From: CALEUX01 sp037439945
GTDB taxonomy: Bacteria > Bacteroidota > Bacteroidia > Bacteroidales > Marinilabiliaceae
Direction: 5' to 3'
Assembly: GCA_037439945.1 (NCBI GenBank)
Contig: JBBIVA010000072.1
Coordinates: forward strand, 1-18,854
DNA length: 18,854 bases
Positions 1 to 7,029 of the stretch are shown here, piece after piece. Numbering within the stretch: position 1 is the first letter of the stretch; each line of letters starts with the position of its first letter. A model generated the notes under the pieces. That model did not search any database. It was not told where the DNA came from and saw nothing but the letters and a program-made list of their open reading frames with translations. A program made the position numbers and the translations under genes.

Positions 1-2
1 AC

Positions 3-422
3 TATATTTTAAGAATGCTTGAAATGATGGGTGATTTTATTGCTGCCATTTTAGCCAAAATGAAAAAAAAAGATTATGAAAAAGCCTCTGAAATACTTGA
101 AAACAGTTACCAAACTTTGCTTAGAAACGAGGCGGGTTTCTTTTATAAAATTCCGGTAAATGAAATGACACAAAAACTTATAGGGGAGCACAATTTCACT
201 AATTCACACCTGGAGATTTTAGCTGAACTATTTCTGACTGAAGCAGAATTAAGATTTGAAGAAAAGAAACTTGATCAAAGCTCTCATTGTTATGAAAAGT
301 CTAAAATTCTTTTAACTTTTTTAGAAGAAAACAGTGGCTCATTGTCAATACAACGTAATGAAAAACTTAAAAAAATTGACCAGCGGACACATGAAATTAA
401 ATTAATACAGGTAAAAAACTAA
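3..422 (+). CDS. Small helical (TPR-like) protein of unknown function, 5' end probably outside the window
   Basis: The reading frame is open from the first bases of the window and stops at 420-422. The first Met codon inside is at 15, but the residues before it (YILR, giving YILRMLEMMGDFIAAIL) look like part of the same amphipathic N-terminal helix. The true start is therefore probably just upstream of the window. From the Met at 15 it is 135 residues, with no signal peptide or membrane segment. It is mostly helical and charged. A central NFTNSHLEILAELFLTEAEL stretch followed by a Ser/Tyr/Lys-rich helix (residues about 85-103) resembles one or two TPR-like helical hairpins. I do not recognise a catalytic motif and assign no function. 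It ends 99 bp before the sigma factor gene, so it could be read with it or stand alone. Confidence 0.6.
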   Translation, partial: YILRMLEMMGDFIAAILAKMKKKDYEKASEILENSYQTLLRNEAGFFYKIPVNEMTQKLIGEHNFTNSHLEILAELFLTEAELRFEEKKLDQSSHCYEKSKILLTFLEENSGSLSIQRNEKLKKIDQRTHEIKLIQVKN

Positions 423-521
423 AGTCAAAAGCATATTATTTGGGAACGTTTTTTGTTAGGCAGTAATTCATTTGTTAAAACATCTTCTTTTTGTATATTC
501 AACACATGAATTTTTCTTAAT

Positions 522-1073
522 ATGCATCCCGACGATCAGGAAATACTTGCTATTTATAAAATTCCCCGACAACGAGAAGAAGCTTTCACTCTTTTGGTAA
601 AAAAATACAGGCAAAGGATTTACTGGCATTTGCGCAAAATGGTGATAATTCATGAAGATGCCGACGATCTTCTTCAAAACACTCTGGTTAAAGCATGGAA
701 TAATCTGGCCACATTCAGGGGTGATGCATCATTATTTACCTGGCTATACAGAATAGCCACAAATGAAGCTCTTAACCATTTAAATAAAAAAAGAACTGAG
801 TTATTAAATTCATTTGATGACCTTGAAATAATAATGTCAAACAGACTTGATAGTGACAGCCGGTTTTCGGGCGATGAAATTCAAAAACGTTTGCAAAAAA
901 GTATATTAACCCTGCCCGACAAACAACGGCTGGTTTTTAATATGAAGTACTTTGACAATATGAAATATGAAGAGATGGCTGAAATTTTAAACACATCAGT
1001 GGGAGCATTAAAGGCATCATATTTTCATGCCGTGAGAAAAATTGAAACAATGATTGATAAAGAGTTATTCTGA
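522..1073 (+). CDS. ECF-type RNA polymerase sigma factor (sigma-70 family, RpoE-like)
   Basis: This 183-residue protein has only sigma regions 2 and 4, the hallmark of extracytoplasmic-function sigma factors. Region 2 spans about residues 22-90. It includes the DADDLLQNTLVKAW helix (47-59), which binds core polymerase, and FTWLYRIATNEALNHL (72-87), which melts and reads the -10. A 30-residue linker leads to region 4 (about 123-178). Its helix-turn-helix around MKYEEMAEILNTSVGALKASYFHAVRKI reads the -35. There is no C-terminal extension. It is the first gene of a same-strand run: the candidate anti-sigma membrane protein starts 65 bp downstream and the exported Spy-like protein follows. By family rule it would be held inactive by a membrane partner and released on envelope stress. 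Family identity is firm; regulon and signal are unknown. The ATG at 522 gives the normal family N-terminus. Confidence 0.93.
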   Translation: MHPDDQEILAIYKIPRQREEAFTLLVKKYRQRIYWHLRKMVIIHEDADDLLQNTLVKAWNNLATFRGDASLFTWLYRIATNEALNHLNKKRTELLNSFDDLEIIMSNRLDSDSRFSGDEIQKRLQKSILTLPDKQRLVFNMKYFDNMKYEEMAEILNTSVGALKASYFHAVRKIETMIDKELF

Positions 1074-1138
1074 TTTAAACCTTTTCACATAATAAAAGTC
1101 TAATAGATAACCACAATTCAAAATAAAAAATTGTAAGA

Positions 1139-1552
1139 ATGGTTGAAAAAGAAAATAAAAAATGGGGAGTTGAAAATCCATTCACAGTTCCAGACGGGTA
1201 TTTTGATGATGATGAAATTATTGCTCAAAAAATAACAAATTCATCAAGGGCAATTAGAGGCAATCCATCAAAAAAAATATCAATTATAGCACCCTGGATT
1301 GGTATGGCTGCTGCATTTTTAATTATAGCACTGGCATATCGTCAGTTGCCCGGGAAAATATTTCCCAAAAAGTTTGACTCAATGCAGGTTGACACAGATG
1401 TTTTGTTAGAGTCGTCCCCATGGTATTTATCTGGTGATTATGAACTGATTGAAATCATTACCGAAAAAGATGATATTAACATTATCCCGGATAGCATTAT
1501 TTTTGAAGGATTAAATGTTGATGACCTGGTAATGCTTACTCTTTTTCAATAG
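1139..1552 (+). CDS. Single-pass membrane protein, candidate anti-sigma factor for the upstream ECF sigma
   Basis: This 137-residue protein has a short cytoplasmic N-terminus (1-47), one membrane helix (about 48-67, IISIIAPWIGMAAAFLIIALAY region) and a roughly 70-residue acidic outer part. Near the start is NPFTVPDGYF (13-22). From memory, this motif recurs at the N-terminus of small proteins encoded next to ECF sigma factors in Bacteroidota. There is no HxxxCxxC zinc-binding anti-sigma motif and no FecR domain, so the anti-sigma role rests on position, topology and the NPF motif. The gene starts 65 bp after the sigma gene and ends 34 bp before the Spy-like gene, consistent with one transcript. 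The alternative is a membrane accessory protein that is not itself the inhibitor. Confidence 0.65.
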   Translation: MVEKENKKWGVENPFTVPDGYFDDDEIIAQKITNSSRAIRGNPSKKISIIAPWIGMAAAFLIIALAYRQLPGKIFPKKFDSMQVDTDVLLESSPWYLSGDYELIEIITEKDDINIIPDSIIFEGLNVDDLVMLTLFQ

Positions 1553-1586
1553 CATAAGTGATGTTTTTTAACAAAAAAAATCAACA

Positions 1587-2057
1587 ATGAAACCCTTTTC
1601 AATAACACTTTTTGTAATTGCTACAGCATTTTTTTCAATAAATGCACAAAATAGTGAACCTTTAGAAAGAATAAGGGCCCAGAAGGTGGCTTTTATTACA
1701 GAAAAACTGGGGTTAAATGCTGCTGCAGCTCAAAAATTCTGGCCTGTATATAATGAATTTGCTGCAAAAAAGGACAGTTTGAACCATTTGAAAAAAGAAA
1801 AAAGAAAAGAGCTTAAGGACAAATGGGACTCTCTTAATTCAAAACAAAAGGAAGCTGCAGTTGATAAACAGATGCAATATCGGTGGAATGAAACAAAGTT
1901 AGAACAGGTTTATCATGAAAAATTCAAAAAAATTCTGACAATCGACCAGGTTATGAAATTATACGAAGCCGAACTTGAGTTTAAACTGCGTTTAATAAAG
2001 CAAATAAGAAGACCAAGAGCCTGGATTGACCAAAATAACGACAAAGAAGTTATTTAA
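1587..2057 (+). CDS. Exported Spy/LTxxQ-like periplasmic protein, third gene of the ECF sigma unit
   Basis: This 156-residue protein has a clear signal peptide (residues 1-20, likely cut after SINA before QNSEP). The mature part is almost all charged helix. Two motifs place it near the Spy/CpxP/ZraP/CnrX-like group: LGLNAAAAQKFWPVYNEF (41-58), the usual helix-1 form in Bacteroidota, and LTIDQ (117-121), the LTxxQ motif. Proteins of this group are small periplasmic helical hairpins that act as chaperones or as metal or stress sensors. No His/Cys/Met-rich metal-binding cluster is obvious, so metal sensing is not supported. It follows the membrane protein by 34 bp and is probably the sensory or effector end of the sigma unit. 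Its stop codon (2055-2057) lies inside the left arm of a 160-bp inverted-repeat element. Confidence 0.75.
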   Translation: MKPFSITLFVIATAFFSINAQNSEPLERIRAQKVAFITEKLGLNAAAAQKFWPVYNEFAAKKDSLNHLKKEKRKELKDKWDSLNSKQKEAAVDKQMQYRWNETKLEQVYHEKFKKILTIDQVMKLYEAELEFKLRLIKQIRRPRAWIDQNNDKEVI

Positions 2058-2211
2058 CCCAAATTACGCATTTGAAAATGCGTAATTGATAAAGTGCTTG
2101 TAATCAATTCCAAAGATTTGGAATTGAAACAATCACTATATCGGGATTATCCCAATTAAATCAAATAGTTCGGCTCATTCTTCGCCTCCTATTGATTAAT
2201 TTGGGTTTAAT
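2052..2211. repeat. 160-bp inverted-repeat-bounded, hairpin-rich intergenic element (MITE/REP-like)
   Basis: The outer arms are ATTTAACCCAAATTA (2052-2066) and TAATTTGGGTTTAAT (2197-2211). They are inverted copies matching at 14 of 15 positions. Inside are further dyads. One is a perfect 11-bp stem with a 4-base loop (2062-2072 / 2077-2087). Another is a perfect 9-bp stem with a 4-base loop (2105-2113 / 2118-2126). A third is a gapped long dyad (2151-2168 / 2189-2205). The element fills most of the gap between two convergent genes and its left arm covers the stop codon of the Spy-like gene. No protein is encoded in it. It may be a miniature mobile element, a REP-like element, or a structured double terminator; no T-tract follows the hairpins, which argues against a simple intrinsic terminator. 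Confidence 0.5.
2151..2205. repeat. Gapped inner dyad sharing its right arm with the outer inverted repeat
   Basis: The left arm CCCAATTAAATCAAATAG (2151-2168) pairs with CTATTGATTAATTTGGG (2189-2205) if three single-base bulges are allowed. The right arm overlaps the outer arm at 2197-2211. That arm can therefore pair either locally or with 2058-2066, but not both at once. Confidence 0.4.
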
Positions 2212-2248
2212 AAGATGGTAAGTTTGACATTAAAAAGTAAAACAAATT

Positions 2249-3742
2249 TTAATCAAACCTGCCCTCTTTTAAAAAGTTAATTGACGCATTTATTTCAGAG
2301 TGCATAAATTTATCCTTGTCAAGAAATGGTACAACCTGCCTGTATTGGGCCACAAAATTTTCCAGATATGGTGATGTTTTTAAAGGTCTTCGGAAATTCA
2401 AAGCCTGGGATGCGTTGAACAATTCAATGGCCAGAACCTTTTCAACATTCTCAGCTATTTTAAGGGCTTTGGTAGCAGCATTTGCTCCCATGCTAACATG
2501 GTCTTCCTGTTCGTTTGATGATGGAATGCTATCAACCGACGAGGGTGTTGCCAGTTGCTTATTCTGACTAACCACCGATGCAGCAGCGTATTGCGGTATC
2601 ATAAACCCTGAGTTAATACCGGGTTCGGCAACCAAAAATTCGGGTAAACCACGCTCACCTGAAATTAGTCTGTAAGTTCTCCGTTCAGATATACTTGCAA
2701 ATTCACTCAACGCAATTCCCAGAAAATCAAAAGCTAAAGCCAATGGTTCACCATGAAAATTGCCTCCCGACAAAATCAGCTCTTCATCGGGAAATACTAT
2801 AGGATTATCAGTAACTGAATTAATTTCGGTAAGCACCACCCCTGCCACATAGTTTACTGCATCTTTGACCGCCCCATGCACCTGTGGTACACATCTGAAT
2901 GAATAGGGGTCCTGAATATGATTTTTGGGTTTGGAAATTATTTCACTTCCTTCAAGAATGGCCCTAATATTTCTTGCAGTTTCTATTTGGCCGCGGTGAG
3001 GCCTAATAACGTGCAGCAATTCCAGGAAAGGTTCAATTAATCCATTAAAAGCATCTAACGATAAGGCTGCAATTATGTCGGCGTACTTAACCAACCTAAA
3101 TGCCTTAAACAAAGTAAAAACACCAAACGCACTCATAAACTGGGTCCCATTCAATAATGCAAGCCCCTCTTTTGCTTCCAGGCGAATTGGTTCCCAGCCC
3201 AGTTCGTTTAATACTTTTGCTGATGGTTGCTTAACCCCCTTATAATAAACCTCACCATGCCCAATTAATGGAATAAAAAGATGTGCCAAAGGTGCTAAAT
3301 CACCTGAGGCCCCCAATGAACCCTGCTCATAAACAACTGGTATTATATCAAGGTTAAAAAAATCGATAAGCCGTTCAACGGTTTTTAGCTGTACGCCTGA
3401 TTTTCCTTTACTAAGAGCATGAACTTTTAACAACATCATTAATTTAACAATCTCATGATGTATCTCCTGTCCCAGTCCACATGCGTGGCTTAATACTAAA
3501 TTTTCCTGTAATAAACTCAAATCCTTTTTGGAAATCTGTATATCATGCAATGCCCCAAACCCTGTATTTATACCATAAACCGGGCCATCATGGGTCTCCA
3601 GCTTTTTGTCAAGCCATTCTTTACTTTTTTGAATTAATAATTTGGATTCGGGCGAAAGAGCAATCGAATAACCATCTTCAATAATTAATTCCATTTCTTC
3701 AAAAGAAAGTGGATTTGGCGTAATTTGGTGAACTCTTTTCAT
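2249..3742 (-). CDS. hutH: Histidine ammonia-lyase
   Basis: This 497-residue cytosolic enzyme of the aromatic amino acid lyase family removes ammonia from L-histidine to give trans-urocanate, the first step of histidine breakdown. The Ala145-Ser146-Gly147 triad in GSLGASGDLAPLAH cyclises to the MIO electrophile. Other active-site features are Tyr56 in YGINTGFG, Asn198 in LLNGT, Tyr280/Arg283 in QDPYSFRCVPQVHG and Glu413 in NEQEDHVSMG. His86 in VLSHACGLG is the residue that favours histidine over tyrosine or phenylalanine, so I call HAL rather than TAL/PAL. Length is normal (about 500). No hutU, hutI or formiminotransferase gene is in the window. The gene sits 76 bp downstream of hisS on the same strand, but a terminator lies between them, so it probably has its own promoter or receives only read-through. 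Confidence 0.95.
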   Translation of the reverse strand: MKRVHQITPNPLSFEEMELIIEDGYSIALSPESKLLIQKSKEWLDKKLETHDGPVYGINTGFGALHDIQISKKDLSLLQENLVLSHACGLGQEIHHEIVKLMMLLKVHALSKGKSGVQLKTVERLIDFFNLDIIPVVYEQGSLGASGDLAPLAHLFIPLIGHGEVYYKGVKQPSAKVLNELGWEPIRLEAKEGLALLNGTQFMSAFGVFTLFKAFRLVKYADIIAALSLDAFNGLIEPFLELLHVIRPHRGQIETARNIRAILEGSEIISKPKNHIQDPYSFRCVPQVHGAVKDAVNYVAGVVLTEINSVTDNPIVFPDEELILSGGNFHGEPLALAFDFLGIALSEFASISERRTYRLISGERGLPEFLVAEPGINSGFMIPQYAAASVVSQNKQLATPSSVDSIPSSNEQEDHVSMGANAATKALKIAENVEKVLAIELFNASQALNFRRPLKTSPYLENFVAQYRQVVPFLDKDKFMHSEINASINFLKEGRFD

Positions 3743-3787
3743 TATGGTAAAAGATGACTATGGTAAAAAAAAACGGATATGGTAAAA
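3743..3787 (-). repeat. Three direct copies of TATGGTAAAA ahead of hutH
   Basis: The 10-mer TATGGTAAAA (TTTTACCATA on the gene strand) occurs exactly at 3743-3752, 3759-3768 and 3778-3787, with start-to-start spacings of 16 and 19. The first copy abuts the hutH start codon and the third lies in the loop region of the hisS terminator. The copies could be binding sites for a regulator or for an RNA-binding protein acting on the hutH leader, or a slippage product. Confidence 0.45.
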
Positions 3788-3796
3788 CCCTATCCG
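3765..3796 (-). terminator. Intrinsic terminator after hisS
   Basis: On the minus strand, CGGATA (3796-3791) and TATCCG (3779-3774) form a 6-bp stem around an 11-base loop that can pair a little further. Nine T residues (3773-3765) follow directly. It begins 22 bp after the hisS stop codon and ends 22 bp before the hutH start, so it should end most hisS transcripts before hutH. Confidence 0.7.
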
Positions 3797-3818
3797 CAAT
3801 TAACAAAAAAACCTTTTT

Positions 3819-5180
3819 CTACCTAATGATATTAATCAATTCATTTATATTAACTGTCTTTTGCTCACCTGTAACCATATTTTTTAGTGAAATTTTTTCT
3901 GAGGCGATTTCATCTTCCCCTACAATGGCAACATAGTTAATACCTTTTTTATCGGCATAATTAAGTTGCTTTTTCATCTTACTGCTTTCAGGATAAACTT
4001 CTGTTCTAATGCCGGCTGTCCTAAGTTCTGAAGCTAATTTCATAATATATGGGGTTTCTCCGGGTGCAAAATTTACAAAAAGAAGTTGTGTTGTAGATGA
4101 AACATTTTTGGGGTATAGATCCAATTGATTCATTACATCAAAAATTCTGTCGGCTCCAAACGAAATACCAACACCCGAAACTCCGCCAAGGCCAAAAATT
4201 CCGGTTAAATCGTCATAACGGCCGCCACCGGTAATACTGCCAATTTCAACATCAAGTGCCTTTACTTCAATTATTGCACCGGTATAGTAATTTAAACCAC
4301 GTGCCAGGGTTAAATCCAATTCAACCTGGGTGGAAACACCGATTTCATTTAGCAAAGAAACTACTTCAGAAAGTTCATCCACACCTTTAAGTCCTACCTG
4401 CGAATTGTTAAGGATTTTTTTTAAGGAGTCAATTTTCTCATTATTACTTCCAGAAAGGGATAAAATTGGTTGAAGTTTTTCAATTGCCATTTCATTTAAG
4501 CCCCTCTCCTTTAATTCAGCATTAACTTTGCCAATTCCAATCTTCTCAATTTTGTCAATTGCTACAGTAATATCAGTAATTCGTGAAGATTCACCAATTA
4601 CCTCGGCAATGCCTGCAAGTATTTTACGGTTATTAAGTTTAACTACCACCCTTATATTTAGCCGTTTATAAACTTCGTCGATTATTTGTATTAGTTCAAC
4701 CTCATTAATTAATCCGTTACTGCCAACAACATCCACATCACATTGAAAAAACTCCCGGTACCTTCCCTTTTGGGGCTTATCAGCCCTCCAAACCGGTTGA
4801 ATCTGATACCGTTTAAAGGGAAATATTATATCATTTTGATGTTGAACAACAAAACGGGCAAATGGTACGGTAAGATCATACCGCAAGCCTTTTTCACTTA
4901 TTTGGCCCGAAACCCTGATTGAATCTTTATTTAAAAGTAACTCCCCATCTGATTTCGATAAAAAATCACCAGAGTTAAGAATTTTAAAAAGTAATTTATC
5001 TCCCTCTTCTCCATATTTTCCGAGTAGAGTATCTAGATTTTCCATTGCCGGGGTTTCAATTGGCAAATATCCATACAACTGAAAAACAGATTTTACAGTA
5101 TCGAAAATATAGTTACGCTTAACCATTTCGGCAGGAGAAAAATCGCGTGTCCCTTTTGGGATAGATGGTTTTTGAGCCAT
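3819..5180 (-). CDS. hisS: Histidine--tRNA ligase
   Basis: This 453-residue class II aminoacyl-tRNA synthetase charges tRNA-His with histidine. The catalytic core carries motif 1 (about 34-47, LYGYLPIETPAME) and RYDLTVPFARFV (100-111). Motif 2 is FKRYQIQPVWRADKPQKGRYREFFQCD (122-148), with its ATP-binding arginines. The two histidine-specific signatures are LARGLNYYTG (292-301) and GSITGGGRYDDL (314-325), and motif 3 (GVGISFGADRI, 336-346) follows. The C-terminal 90 residues are the anticodon-binding alpha/beta domain. It is slightly longer than the about 425-residue E. coli form, with an insertion before RYDLTVP (about 70-95) as in the archaeal/eukaryote-like branch of the family. It is separated from the upstream pagL-like gene by 229 bp holding a promoter candidate. 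Confidence 0.95.
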   Translation of the reverse strand: MAQKPSIPKGTRDFSPAEMVKRNYIFDTVKSVFQLYGYLPIETPAMENLDTLLGKYGEEGDKLLFKILNSGDFLSKSDGELLLNKDSIRVSGQISEKGLRYDLTVPFARFVVQHQNDIIFPFKRYQIQPVWRADKPQKGRYREFFQCDVDVVGSNGLINEVELIQIIDEVYKRLNIRVVVKLNNRKILAGIAEVIGESSRITDITVAIDKIEKIGIGKVNAELKERGLNEMAIEKLQPILSLSGSNNEKIDSLKKILNNSQVGLKGVDELSEVVSLLNEIGVSTQVELDLTLARGLNYYTGAIIEVKALDVEIGSITGGGRYDDLTGIFGLGGVSGVGISFGADRIFDVMNQLDLYPKNVSSTTQLLFVNFAPGETPYIMKLASELRTAGIRTEVYPESSKMKKQLNYADKKGINYVAIVGEDEIASEKISLKNMVTGEQKTVNINELINIIR

Positions 5181-5335
5181 TTTGTATTTTGGAATTAAAA
5201 TATTAAGATTAAATATAACACCGGCAAAAAATAATTTCTATATTAGAAGTAAAATTACTCTGAATAATACCAATGATTGCAATAGTCCACAAAAGATATT
5301 AGCAGGTAACGTTTTAAAATAAATTAATAATGGTA

Positions 5336-5369
5336 CAAAACTATGCAAAATAATTTTTAATGATGCAAA
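5336..5369 (-). promoter_or_regulatory. Candidate Bacteroidota promoter for hisS
   Basis: Reading the minus strand, TTTG (5369-5366) is followed after 22 bases by TAGTTTTG (5343-5336), an exact match to the -7 consensus TAnnTTTG. It lies about 155 bp upstream of the hisS start and downstream of the pagL-like gene. A second exact -7 match, TACCTTTG, overlaps the -33 element. Motif evidence only. Confidence 0.35.
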
Positions 5370-5409
5370 GGTACCCAACCTGTAACTAATCAAATAATTT
5401 GAAGTTATT

Positions 5410-6597
5410 TTAACGGTTCCTTTTCTTTCCGAGTCTTAACCCAGCACCCCATTCAACCCAATCGGCCTTTGTACCGGCTAAAGTCTTCAGGCCAATTTGA
5501 ATAAAAGCTCTCTCAGACAAGTCAAACTTAAAAGCCGGCCGCATAAAAAAAGGGCCCTTTAAATCCCTGTCATTTCCGGTAAAATATGACCCAACCTGGA
5601 ACCTAATGCTCATTAACCAAAACATAAACTCATATCCCCCATGAAACCCAATAAAGCTGTAATTCTTCCCGGGTATAATATCAACAAGGCTGTTGTCATA
5701 AAAGAAATCCACTCCACCGCTAAAACCATTTTTTGTATTTAGAATATACTGCAATTCCAAAACCCCTGTAAAGGTGCTGTAATGCCTGGATGTTCCCATA
5801 TCCTTGTTGTTTTGAACAATTCCTCCTGCCCCGTAAACAAGAATGTTTAATTCATTTATTTTTTCAGCAGGTTTAAAATTGCTCAGATCGGGACGTACAT
5901 TCAATATAGTCTGAGGATTATATGAATTATCTATTTTGTTCTGATTATTATTAAAGTGATACCTTATTCCCAGGTTGGGCCCGTACATATTTAAACCTGA
6001 GTTCGGCTTATATATTCTTCCATTGCTTAAATGAGTAAAATCAATCCCATAAACCAAATCCATTTCCCTGTTTAACCTATAGCTGGCTCCAACAGCAAAA
6101 TTAAAATATACATTAATTCTTGACCCTATTGCATCATTATCAGAGTTTTTATAGGCATCAAAGGGTTTTAAATCATAACTGATACCAACTGCCGGTTCTA
6201 TAACCATTTGATGGCGGTTACTATTGAATAATGGAAATGATATAAAACCATAAACTGCCCCTGGTTTTCCTAATAAATCAGGATTACCAATAAATCCGCT
6301 GTACCAACCCAATCCATATGAAGGGTAAAGGTACATATTCTGCCAGCTATCAGGGTTATTACTTTGCCAGCCATACCTTGCTTCAATTGCCCCATAACCA
6401 TCAGATAATGCTCCTTTTAATGATTCGCCAGTATATAAATGGCTCCCCGAATGACCCTTAATTTCCAGAAATCTGAATTGACGAAAAGTTGATTTTCTTT
6501 GACTGTAAATCTCACTACATAAGACACTTAAAGAAAGTAAAGCTATAATTCCTGAGTTTATTATTTTAAAATTTTTAAATAGTTTTTTACCAATCAT
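5410..6597 (-). CDS. PagL-like lipid A deacylase / acyloxyacyl hydrolase-family outer membrane protein
   Basis: This 395-residue exported protein has a hydrophobic N-terminus (about 13-32, IINSGIIALLSLSVLCSEIYS) and then alternating aromatic and glycine-rich beta-strands typical of an outer-membrane barrel. Residues 186-215 (IDFTHLSNGRIYKPNSGLN..., ending RYHF) match the PagL signature: His189 and Ser191 stand where PagL has its catalytic His and Ser, followed by the conserved PN-G pattern. The acidic third member of the triad is not obvious at the usual spacing (Asn203 is there), so activity is less certain. PagL proper is about 170 residues. Here a second barrel-like half (about 245-390) follows, as I recall for longer Bacteroidota homologues. 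The expected role is trimming the 3-O acyl chain of lipid A. It is transcribed alone, divergent from the small winged-helix gene. Confidence 0.75.
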   Translation of the reverse strand: MIGKKLFKNFKIINSGIIALLSLSVLCSEIYSQRKSTFRQFRFLEIKGHSGSHLYTGESLKGALSDGYGAIEARYGWQSNNPDSWQNMYLYPSYGLGWYSGFIGNPDLLGKPGAVYGFISFPLFNSNRHQMVIEPAVGISYDLKPFDAYKNSDNDAIGSRINVYFNFAVGASYRLNREMDLVYGIDFTHLSNGRIYKPNSGLNMYGPNLGIRYHFNNNQNKIDNSYNPQTILNVRPDLSNFKPAEKINELNILVYGAGGIVQNNKDMGTSRHYSTFTGVLELQYILNTKNGFSGGVDFFYDNSLVDIIPGKNYSFIGFHGGYEFMFWLMSIRFQVGSYFTGNDRDLKGPFFMRPAFKFDLSERAFIQIGLKTLAGTKADWVEWGAGLRLGKKRNR

Positions 6598-6698
6598 GTT
6601 TAAAAAAATAACTGTTAAGGTTTAAATACCGTAATTTTGGAGTAATTTGACTCAATAAAATTAAGTAAGTTTATATATTTACTAACCAATAATATAAA

Positions 6699-6734
6699 TT
6701 GACACAAAATTTTTTTACTAATTTTTTATTTTAG
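6699..6734 (+). promoter_or_regulatory. Candidate promoter for the 58-aa winged-helix gene
   Basis: TTGACA (6699-6704) is followed by TATTTTAG (6727-6734), which matches 7 of 8 positions of TAnnTTTG, with 22 bases between them. It ends 21 bp before the ATG at 6756. Surrounding T-runs make chance matches likely. Confidence 0.3.
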
Positions 6735-6755
6735 CTTAAACGAAAAAATAATGTT

Positions 6756-6932
6756 ATGAGTACATCACAGACTGTAATCAGCGTAATGAAAAAAGCTGGT
6801 AAACCATTAAAGGCAGGCGAAATTGCTGAATTATCGGGAATTGACAAAAAAGAAGTTGAAAAAGCAATGAAAGATTTGCAGAAAAGTGGGGAAATTGTTT
6901 CTCCAAAAAGATGTTTTTGGGAGCCAAAATAG
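6756..6932 (+). CDS. 58-residue winged-helix DNA-binding-like protein
   Basis: ATG at 6756 opens a 58-codon frame ending with TAG at 6930-6932. The product starts MSTSQTVISVMKKAGKPLKA and continues GEIAELSGIDKKEVEKAMKD, LQKSGEIVSPKRCFWEPK. This is the compact pattern of a MarR/winged-helix domain: helix 1, a KPLKAGEIAELSG turn, a recognition helix (DKKEVEKAMKDLQKSG), and a beta-hairpin 'wing' ending in the aromatic CFWEP. Stand-alone proteins of this size and pattern are, from memory, common in Bacteroidales. It probably binds DNA or ribosomes as a dimer; the target is unknown. A strong terminator begins 15 bp after the stop, which supports a real monocistronic gene despite its size. Confidence 0.8.
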   Translation: MSTSQTVISVMKKAGKPLKAGEIAELSGIDKKEVEKAMKDLQKSGEIVSPKRCFWEPK

Positions 6933-6946
6933 ATAAATTTAAAAGT

Positions 6947-6979
6947 CCCGGGGAGTTTTCCCCGGGCAATTATTTTTTA
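6947..6979. terminator. Strong bidirectional intrinsic terminator
   Basis: CCCGGGGA (6947-6954), loop GTTT, TCCCCGGG (6959-6966) form a perfect 8-bp GC-rich stem, followed on the plus strand by CAATTATTTTTTAA. On the minus strand the same hairpin is followed by ACTTTTAAATTT. It stands between the convergent winged-helix (ends 6932) and cupin (ends 7030) genes and can serve both. Confidence 0.85.
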
Positions 6980-7029
6980 ATTGTACTACCCATTTATAAT
7001 TCCCTGTCTCTAAATACTACCATATTTTT

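Noticed and set aside
2249..3742. Tyrosine or phenylalanine ammonia-lyase instead of HAL
   Set aside because: His86 in VLSHACGLG and Glu413 in NEQEDHVSMG match histidine-specific enzymes, and no aryl-polyene genes are nearby.
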